Below are positions 55,499 to 64,000 of a stretch of DNA of 64,000 bases, piece by piece. Position 1 is the stretch's first letter. The number at the start of each line of letters is the position of its first letter. The DNA is from Aegilops tauschii subsp. strangulata (taxonomy: Eukaryota > Streptophyta > Magnoliopsida > Poales > Poaceae). The stretch spans positions 150,723,148-150,787,147 of the forward strand of contig NC_053040.3 in NCBI RefSeq assembly GCF_002575655.3. Reading direction: 5' to 3'. The notes beneath the pieces were generated by a model that saw nothing but the letters and a program-made list of their open reading frames with translations, was not told the origin of the DNA and did no database searches. Position numbers and translations under genes: made by a program.

Positions 55499-57072
55499 TG
55501 CTACTTCTTGAGCTTGGGTTGTTTTTTCCCTTGAAGAGGAAAGGGTGATGCAGCAAAGTAGAGATAAGTATTTCCCTCAGTTGAGAACCAAGGTATCAAT
55601 CCAGTAGGAGGCACAAGAAAGTCTTCAATGTATGCAAACTAACAAACACTTGCACTCAACGCGGAAAAGGGGTTGGCAATCCCTTCACAGTCTCGAACAA
55701 GAGTGATATCTAATAGAGATAGGTATAAAAGATAAATAAAAGAGCAAACTAAGGTAAATCTAAATAAATTGCAGCGAGGTATTTTGGGGTTTTATGGTTT
55801 ATAGATCTAAAAATATATGATGGAAAATAGACCCGGGGGCCATAGGTTTCACTAGAGGCTTCTCTCTTGAAAGAAAACATACGGTGGGTAAACAAATTAC
55901 TGTCGAGGTATTGATAGAAAAGCGCAAAGTTATGATGATATCCAAGGCAATAATCATGAATATAGGCATCACTTCCATGTCAAGTAGACCGAAACGATTC
56001 TGCATCTACTACTATTACTCCACACATGGACCGCTATCTAGCATGCATCTAGAGTATTAAGTTCATAAGAACAGAGTAACGCCTTAAGTAAGATGACATG
56101 ATGTAGAGGGATAAACTCAAGCAATATGATGAAAACCCCATCTTTTTACCCTTGATGGCAACAATACAATACATGCCTCGCTACCCCTTCTGTCACTGGG
56201 TGAGGACACCGCAAGATTGAACACAAAACTAAGCGCCTCTCCCATTGCAAGAAGAACCAATCTAGTTGGCCAAACCAAACCGATAATTCGAAGATAAATA
56301 CAAAGATATTTAATCATGCACAGAAGAGTTCAGAAAAGACTGAAATAATATTCATAGATAATCTGATCATAAATCCGCAATTCATCGTATCTCGACAAAC
56401 ACACCGCAAAACAATATTACATCGGATAGAACTCCAAGAACATCAAGGAGAACATTGTATTGAAGATGATAGAGAGAGAAGAACCCATCTATCTACTAGC
56501 TATGGACTGTAGGTCTGTGCTAAAGTATTCACGCTTCATTGGAAGGGCAATAGAGTTGATGTAGATGCCCTCCTGATCGAATCCCCCTCCGGCAGGGTGC
56601 CGGAAAAGGCCCCAAGATGGGATCTCATGGGAACAGAGGCTTGCGGTGGCTGAAAAGTATTTTGGTGGACGCTTCTGTTGGTTTGGAAATATTTGGGAAT
56701 TTCCAGCGAAAGAATTAGGGTTGGAGGACTCCTGAGGGGCCCACAAGCCAAGGAGGCGCCCCCCTAGGGCGCACCCCTGAGGCTTGTGGCCTCCTCGAGG
56801 ATCTTCTGGCCCTCTCTCCAAGTTACATGGGTGTCTTCTGGTCCAATAAAAATCATCGCGAAATTTTTATTCCGTTTGGACTCCGTTTGATATTCCTTTT
56901 CTATAAAACTCAAAAACAAGGAAAAAAATAGAAACTAGCACTGGGCTCTAGGTTAATAGGTTAGTCCCAAAAATAATATAAAATATCATATTAATGTATA
57001 TAAAACGTCCAAAATAGATAATATAATAGCATGGAACAATAAAAAAATTATAGATACGTTGGAGACATATCA
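55499..57072 (-). repeat. 5' LTR of Athila-like element
   Basis: 1574 bp, from TGATATGTCTCCAACG (57072) to AAGAAGTAGCA (55499). The first roughly 450 bp resemble the TGATACG LTR family of this window (shared GGGACTAACCTATTAACC and AAACGGAGTCCAAACGGA); the rest differs. Confidence 0.88.
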
Positions 57073-57849
57073 GAACGCGATTTGGTTTGGTCAAGATGTA
57101 GATCGGGTCTTGCTCTCCCAATCCCCAAAGTTTCAACAAGTTTGGGTGGAGGGATTGAGAGTATTGAGCAAAATGGAGTGTAGCAATGGTGGAGCTCAAC
57201 AAGACATTAGGGTTAGGGATGGAGGAGGAAGAAAGGGGGCTTTATAGTGTTCCTGCCCGGGTGGCCGTTTCTGCCCATTGGACCCCGTGCGCACGGGCTA
57301 AGTCAACCCCGTGTGAACGGGGTACTCAGAGACTTCCCCACCCCCTGTGCGCATGGGGTACCCAGAGAGTTATGCAGTACCCCGTGTGCATGGGGGTCAA
57401 AAGAATCTGTGCGCACGGGGTACCCAGAGAGTTACGCAGACCCCGTGCGCACGGGGTACCCAAAAACTTTCTATTGCTAGCTTTCTGAGTACCACATGCA
57501 AACACGCTACGGATTTTAAATGGTAGGAATGGGTAGGCTGGTGTTTATGTTTTGGCAAAGGCATTCCCACACAACACATATCCACACCGACCCCTCTTAA
57601 TAGTGTGTCTTTCCTATGACTCGATTCGAACCAAAAGAAAGCCTTCAAATCGCCAGTAGATCACGCCTTTGATCTTTTTGAATTGAGGGGTCGCCCGTCT
57701 CCATCAAGACCAATATGGAACCAATATCCTGAGATAAACTTTAGCAACCGATATTAGTTCCACTAACCACATTGTCATCACACCAAAATAAAGTATAAGT
57801 GCCGATTACACTTTCAGAGAGTCTTCACATAGCTACTTAATTATTTGAC
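57073..57849 (-). mobile_element. LTR remnant with palindromic repeats
   Basis: On the minus strand there is a TATA-like CTATAAAG (about 57239-57246), preceded by an array of CCCGTGCGCACGGG palindromes and followed by leader-like sequence. This is the U3-R layout of an LTR, cut on both sides. Family unknown. The junction with the next element near 57850 is approximate. Confidence 0.45.
57283..57466. repeat. Palindromic repeat array
   Basis: Six imperfect copies of CCCCGTGCGCACGGGGTA, most followed by CCCAGAGAGTTA(C/T)GCAG, with 30-45 bp spacing. Confidence 0.88.
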
Positions 57850-60800
57850 TACTCATTAATCTTCACTTATATCTTTTTGGAGTAGTTTGTCATTTACTCT
57901 CGTGCTTCCCTTATATCCTATGAGTAAATGGTTGAATGAATTTAATATCATAAATCTGAAATTATATATGTTTCATATGATTATTCCATGGGGAGTAATG
58001 ACTTCACATATATAAGAGTATACGTGGTAAAATTTATTAAAAGTTAGCAAACACAGCATTGGTCACTTGAACAATTCATGAAATAATATTGAAGGAAGAG
58101 AGATTGCACATATAAATGTACTATCTTGGACATCTTCTATGATTGTGAGCCCCATTAATTATTTTCAAACTTGATAAAATTAGTTGAAGTTTGACAAGGA
58201 AGACAACGTAATGAGTTATGTTTGGGTATATTTGTGTAGAAGTTATATTGTTATGGATCCTCCAACATGTGGTGCTTGCTTAGGATCTTTTGCTAGCCAA
58301 AAATTCGTACTAAGTAGAGATACTACTTGTGCATCCAAAAGCCCTTAAACCCAGTTTCTTGCCATAAGTGACCACCGTATCTACTTATGAATTGAATAAG
58401 ATCCCTCAAGTAAGTTTTCATCGGTGCAAAAAGCAATAAAAATTGCTCCTAAATATGTATGATCTTTTATTGTAAGGGAAAATAAGCTTTGTACGAACTT
58501 GTGATGGTAAAGAAATAAAAGCGACGGGCTGGATAATAAAGGTTGCTATGACAAAGGGCAATATAACGTGAAGTTCCTTTGCATTAAGGGCTTGCACATC
58601 CAAAAATAAAAAGTGCATGACAACCTCTGTTCCCTCTGCGAAGGGCCTATCTTTTACTTTTATGTATAAACTTTTATGCAAGAGTCAATAGTATTCCTTC
58701 TCATTTTAACCTCAATTATTCTCTAGTTGGCAAGTATCATGTGGTGGGGAAAGATCCAAGTATATATGGCCATTCAATATATTTGATCATGAATTATTAT
58801 TGTTGATAATTATCTATATGATAAATAAGTTGGGAGGCAAAACATTAAGCCCCTACCTTTCTCTGTGTTTGATAGATATGCTATTTGTTCTAAAAATATG
58901 CTTCGAGTGTTAGAAATCATGGAAGGTTATATGATAGTTGAGTATGTGGAATTTGCTAAATCAAAGCTCTTACATAGACCCTTCCTGAAAATAAGATGAA
59001 TTGCAATTGTTTGATGACTAAGAACGTAGTTTGTTAATTTTCAATACAATTTATGGCCTATACTTTAACACGTGAATAGCTTGCTACCTAATCATGAGAA
59101 GTTTTATGAGATGACCTACTGTTTATGATATATAATGATGCTAGAAAAAGTGTTTGGAACTATCATTGATTAAACTTATGCACTATGCTAGCATTCACAC
59201 TTCATAAATAATTCCTTTTATCATTTACCTACTCGAGGACGAGCAGGAATTAAGCTTGGGGTGCTGATACGTCTACAACATTTATGAAGTATTCATGCCA
59301 TGTTTACAACAATTTTATATGATTTTTGTATGATTTGATTAGATAACCCGGACTGGCACTATTTCTAGCAGAACTACCATGGTGTCATTTTTGTGCAGAA
59401 ATAGAAGTTCTCGGAATGGGCTGAAAATTTATGGTGATTTTTTGTGGACCAAAAGAGACCCCCGAAGCTTCTTGGGAGGACCAGAAGACCCATGAGGAAA
59501 CGACAAGCTCTCTAGGCACGCCCTACCCCCAGGGTGCTTGGAGCGAGCTTGCGTTGCCTCATGGACCCCCTTGGCATGAGACCGACGCCAAAAATTCCTA
59601 TAAATACCCAAACCCCCAAAATGAACCCTAGATGAGAAGTTCTGCCACCGCAAGCCTCTGTATCCATGAAAACTCAATCAGGACCCTGTTTCGGCACCCT
59701 GCCGGAGGGGGAAATCATTATGGGAGGCCATCTTCATCATCCCGGTGGCCACCATGATGAGGGAGTAGTTCACCCTTGGGACTGAGGGTATGTACCTGTA
59801 GCTATGTGTTTGATCTCTCTCTCTCTCTCATGTTCTTGATTTGGCACGATCTTGATGTACCGCGAGCCTTGTTAATATATTTGGATCTTACGGTGTTCTT
59901 CCCTCTCTACCTTCTTGTGATGAATTGAATCTTTCCCTTTGAGGTTTTGTTATGTCAGATTGAATCTTTTGGATGTGAGAGCACTTGATGTATGGCTTGC
60001 GATGGGATATCCATGGTGACAATTGGATGTTCTATTGATTCACTTGATGTATGTCTCGGTTATCAACTTGTGGATTCCCATGGTGACATTGGGGTAATCT
60101 ATGCATAGGGGTTCATACGCGTTTTTATATTCCTTTCTCCGATAGAAATCTTGGGGTACTCTTTGAAGTTCTTTGTGTTGGATTGAATATCATGAATCTA
60201 AAGTTGTTTGATGCATATCGTATAATCAACTCACAGATACTTGTGGTGACATTGGAGTATCTAGGTGACATTAGAGTTGTTTGATGTGTATCATATGGTG
60301 TTATTTTAGTACGAACTCTAGGGCCGTTTGTGACACTTAAAGGAATAGCTCAATGGATTGATCGGAAAGAATAACTTTGAGGTGGTTTCATACCCTACAA
60401 ACAATTTCATCATATGTTCTCTATGATAGGAACTTTGGAGTGATTCTTTGTTGCATGTTGAGGTATTGTTAAATGATCCAATTATGTTATCATTATTGAT
60501 AGATTTTGCACTAGTGAAAGTATGAACCCTAGGCCTTGTTTTCACGCATTGCAATACCATTTTTGCTCACTCTTGTTACTAGTTACCTTGCTGGTTTTAT
60601 ATTTTCATATTACAAAAACCTATATCTACCATCCATACTAAACTTTTATCACCATCTCTTCGCCGAACTAGTGCACCTATACAATTTGCCATTGTATTGG
60701 GTGTGTTGGGGACACAAGAGACTCTTTGTTATTTGGTTGCAGGGTTTTTTGAGAGAGACCATCTTCACCCTACGCCTCCCACGGACTGATAAACCTTAGG

Positions 60801-60897
60801 TCATACACTTGAGGGAAATTTGTTACTGTCTTACAGAACTCTGCGCTTGGACGCCCAACGCGAGTCTACAAGAAGAAAGGTTGCGTAGTATACATCA
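57850..60897 (+). mobile_element. 5'-truncated LTR retrotransposon (3' internal region plus 3' LTR)
   Basis: 57880-59264 is homologous, in the opposite orientation, to 45702-47000 of the 44110-51681 element (for example ATATCCTATGAGTAAAT and AATTAAGCTTGGGG). It ends in a purine tract and a 3' LTR. The 5' LTR, primer site and ORF are missing. No coding sequence remains. Confidence 0.8.
59265..60897 (+). repeat. 3' LTR, TGATACG...ACATCA family
   Basis: 1633 bp from TGATACGTCTACAAC to GTAGTATACATCA, preceded by AATTAAGCTTGGGGTGC (purine tract). TATAAATA at 59599-59606. Collinear with the solo LTR at 2423-4060. Confidence 0.92.
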
Positions 60898-63665
60898 CGA
60901 CCCAACCCAATACGGTCAAGTCTCTGTGCTTTTTGTTCCATCCCTGGATCAGTATGCTGGCACACATAGTACTTCGATGAAATACCATAACATCACATGT
61001 AAAATAATACCGTAGATCTAGAGTGTACCTTACTTATCAGAGTGGAAACATAACAATAGGGGTGTGGAGTCCTCATCAACGCCAATGGCAAGTTGAGTGT
61101 AGACCGTAACCCTATATCGTACCTTTTTCTCGTCATAGAATTATATGCAACATGAGATGTTGCAACCATGTAGGTTAGTACATTGAATGTACCGGCAAAA
61201 TCACCACAAGAAAAACAGATGATAAAACTATTCTATATGCAATACGGCTTTGTGGCTCTATGTCTGAGGTTTTTGCATAAAAGCTGGTTTTATTTTTCCT
61301 ACTTCAAAGGAATATCAGGAGTCTTCACTATAGAGTTATCTACCATGACATGGTTTCACCAACCGATGTGTCATAGCCCAAAACATTATAAGTGGCCCAC
61401 AATTAATTGTCAGTCCAGTGTTGAGAGTTCAGAGATAGATCCAAGTCCAGAGGCTCAAACTGTCCATAATCGGGGACACGGCTAATCGGTTAGGTTTTAA
61501 CTCTGCAGAGTTTTGTGCACTTTACCCACAAGAATTGTTCCCTCCTTTTATGTTCTCGCACTGCCGGGTGTTTGAGAACGGGGCGAATGAAACATGGTCT
61601 TTCATAGATGCTTCCCTGACCACGGACAGTGCCCATCCAATCCTACCTTTCAACTACATCTGCTAGCACTGCCTCGCCAGAGTCATAGCTAAGATCAACC
61701 AAGTGAGAGCCCATATTGACTTGTGGCTGCACAGGTAAGCTTCCGGGCATGAAGTATTCTTCCGTCTCTTTGAGTATGGGCGAAGCTTTCTGCAAGATGT
61801 CATGGCGCTTCCCCATGAATCCCAGGGTCGACCACTGGATACCCCAGGGTGGCCGGCAAACCATCCTTCACCCAGTAGTGTGTATTGAATTCTTGTCTCG
61901 AGTCTTGATGTCTTGAAGAAGCAGGCCTTGAAGATATCGTCATGAAGTTGTCTTCATTGACATAGAGTCATCCTTCTCACACCACTCCCGAGCACTCATA
62001 CCAATCCCCTTCTACTATAGCGTAGCATCAAAATAGATAACGTCTCGGGGCTTGATAAGAGGATGGTGGGTTCCTACCTCATGCATTCTACTCAACTGCA
62101 AGATTCAACATCACTACTGGAGGAATTATTGAAATGGGTGTCACTAAATGTAAATAATACATAGGTATGAATAAAATGGTCAAAGTGAACTTGCCTGATA
62201 AGTTGATAAAGATTTATAATGCTCTCAGAGAAGACTTGGTAGAACTATTCGTCACTCCGATGAAATCTATATTAAACAGACATAGCATTCATATAAGTAA
62301 ACATTCTAACAAGCAATTCTAGCACTCAAAATTAACAATTAATAAAATAAAATCAATAAAGAAATCAATAATAAAACCAAACAAAAGTCCAAAGAGAACT
62401 TCAAATAAAACACTAAAGAAAACTCTAGGACTTATCTTCACAATAACAAAATAATTTTGTCCTAAGTAAAAACTTAACAACAAAGAAAAATTCTACACTA
62501 ATAAATTAACAAAAAAAAATAAAGTTTTTATTAAAATAACAGAAATAATTTTACCTCAAATTTTCTATGCAAAAATAATCAACCTAAAAGCTAATATGAA
62601 ACTCTACTTATGAACAAAACAAGTTTTCACATAATAAAGAAAATAAAAGAAACAAAATAATTTTAAAAACTCAAAAAATTTATCTACTGAAGACTAATAT
62701 AAGCATAAGACAATTTGTCAAAAAAATTAAAAAAATAAATAATTTAAGACTATTTAAAATAGCAAAGAAAAGTCTAAAGCAAAACTATAAGTAAAACAAT
62801 ATTGTTTTAGCTAAACCCCTAATTTAAAATACTCTAAAATTTCTCAAAGTAATCCAACTGCAAACAATATCACAAGTGACCAGGAGCAAAAAAAAATTAA
62901 TCTAAAATATATTTTCAAACTCAAGACATTCACAAACCAAGGTTTGAAGCAAATTCAAACTTAAACTATTCAAATTTGAAATGTAAGTGCACCATTAGAA
63001 ACTTCATAATTCGTGAACCCAAACAAAAAGAATAACTCAAATTGGGTCTACAAAATAAATGATATTGAATTTCTAAAATAGAAACTGAAAATAAAATAGA
63101 AAAGAAAAGGCTAAAACCCTACGGGTCGAGCACTGGACACGTGGCTAAGCCCTACGGGCCTAGAGGTGTGCGCGACAGCAGTTAAGCGGCAGACGCCCGA
63201 AACTTAACAGAAAACGGTTCGCAAAATAAAAAAACAACACATCTAAATGGAGTCGTTGGATGAAGATCTGAGGGTGGAGGGGTGCGTCGGTTGCATACAA
63301 TGGGCGGCGAGGCTCCGGCGGCGGCGACGGCTCGAGGTTGATGCAGGCGTGCTCTTCGGGGGTCCTCGAGCTCCGAGAACATGACGAGGAGGTGCGAGCG
63401 AGCTTGGCAGGGCGGATGGTGGACTCGGGCGATGGCGGGGGTGGCTAGAGGAAGCAGTGGGACGGCAATGGCGGCGGTGGCTCGTGGTGGTTCCGGCGAG
63501 CGATTGTGAGCCCGTGGGACCTTGGGCGAGGGGGTTTAAGGACGAGGCGGAGCGGAGAGAGAGCGGCTTTTATAGGGAGGGTGGCGTGGAGGAGGGGGCG
63601 AGGCCAGTTTGGCAGGAAATCAGGCGGGAAGGGGTTGCCGATGCGGGCTCCGGCGAGGGAAGGTG
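60898..63665 (-). mobile_element. Diverged chromovirus-type LTR, reverse orientation, partial
   Basis: Its reverse complement follows the order of motifs in the LTR at 8241-10966: GATCCAGGGATG, a GCAACAT...ATGTTGC inverted repeat, CCTACTTCAAA, AGCCGTGTCCCCG, GTGCACAAA(A/C)CTCTGCAGAG. Similarity is clear but low. The AT-rich part (62300-63100) and GC-rich part (63130-63660) match the general layout rather than the bases. Both ends are cut by neighbouring elements. ORFs here are short and unsupported. Confidence 0.6.
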
Positions 63666-64000
63666 ATGTAGGGTGGAACCCTAGATGGCCGATCTTTCAT
63701 GAAAGGAGTGGATCCCGCGATGAACACGAAGAACACGAGGAGAAATCACGAGGGGAAACAAGAGAGAATTACTCAAACCAACAAGATTAGGTCACACATA
63801 TTCTAGATCCGAGTACACATAGAGATCACACGGTCCAAATCCAACAAGAGACGATACATAGGGTAACTGGTTCTTCTCCGTGAGGAGGTCTTGAGGTCTT
63901 CCCGCTGGGGGTCTTGAATCCAAGTGGATCTTCTCCGAAGAGGTGTCCATCTCTCTCGGAGGAGCAGATCCGGACGGATGAGCGAGGCTCTATCCCACAT
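63666..64000 (+). mobile_element. Possible start of another LTR
   Basis: TGATGTAGGGTGGAACCC at 63666 has the TG start and style of a Triticeae LTR, and composition changes at this point. It continues past the window edge, so neither its family nor its orientation is secure. Confidence 0.3.

Larger units (their letters stand above)
54720..57072 (-). mobile_element. Athila-like Ty3/gypsy element, 5' portion, host of the CACTA
   Basis: A 5' LTR (55499-57072), a tRNA-Asp primer site and the first ORF are present on the minus strand; the rest lies beyond the CACTA insertion, outside the window. tRNA-Asp priming fits Athila/Tat-type elements; Athila is preferred for its AT-rich leader and lack of any Tat feature, but no pol is visible to prove it. 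GAACG at 57073-57077 is the right target duplication. Confidence 0.7.

Noticed and set aside
55299..55556. Upstream extension of the 254-codon ORF beginning MLHHPFLF
   Set aside because: It crosses the primer site and the LTR end, so it cannot be translated from a transcript starting inside the LTR as a normal first ORF; the ATG at 55298 is preferred.

Overview
The window is a plant nuclear intergenic region made almost entirely of nested transposable elements. I found no supportable host gene, tRNA, rRNA or CRISPR array. Triticeae (wheat, Aegilops, barley or rye) is the most likely source. The reasons are the LTRs starting TGATACGTCT with a tRNA-Asp primer site, large CACTA elements carrying tnp2, Transposase_24 and Ulp1 genes, gypsy elements with long antisense genes, and the depth of nesting. 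The species call is inference, and I give no library family names because I could not search one.

Layout from left to right. Positions 1-4671 are an LTR of a chromovirus-type Ty3/gypsy family, cut by the window edge and split by a solo LTR (2423-4060, TSD GCTGC). Positions 4672-26680 are a minus-strand Tat-lineage gypsy element. Its 5' LTR is 25720-26680, with gag, protease, RT/RNase H and integrase on the minus strand down to about 19780. A spliced-looking gene on the opposite (plus) strand, 4672-8169, lies between pol and the missing 3' LTR. Inside this element sits a complete, apparently young chromovirus (8241-19111, TSD TTGGG) with an extra upstream ORF and an uninterrupted 1462-codon gag-pol.

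Positions 26681-54719 belong to a CACTA (En/Spm) transposon whose left end is outside the window. It carries a decayed tnp2 gene (27233-30565), a higher-order repeat spacer with a MITE cluster (30780-35230), and a second gene (Transposase_24 followed by a Ulp1 cysteine protease) split by two LTR insertions. The first insertion, 36201-43262, is a non-autonomous gypsy element whose only surviving gene is antisense. Its LTRs contain fragments of polyubiquitin coding sequence. The second, 44110-51681 (minus, TSD CAAAC), is a non-autonomous element with one ORF of unknown function. The CACTA ends at 54719 inside a minus-strand Athila-like element (5' LTR 55499-57072).

Positions 57073-64000 hold an LTR remnant with palindromic repeats, a truncated plus-strand element ending in a 3' LTR (59265-60897), a diverged reverse chromovirus-type LTR (60898-63665) and possibly the start of another LTR. 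The strongest candidates for undescribed biology are the polyubiquitin capture in an LTR, the retained intron-bearing antisense genes, the chromovirus upstream ORF, and a roughly 340-bp organelle-like insertion in one LTR.
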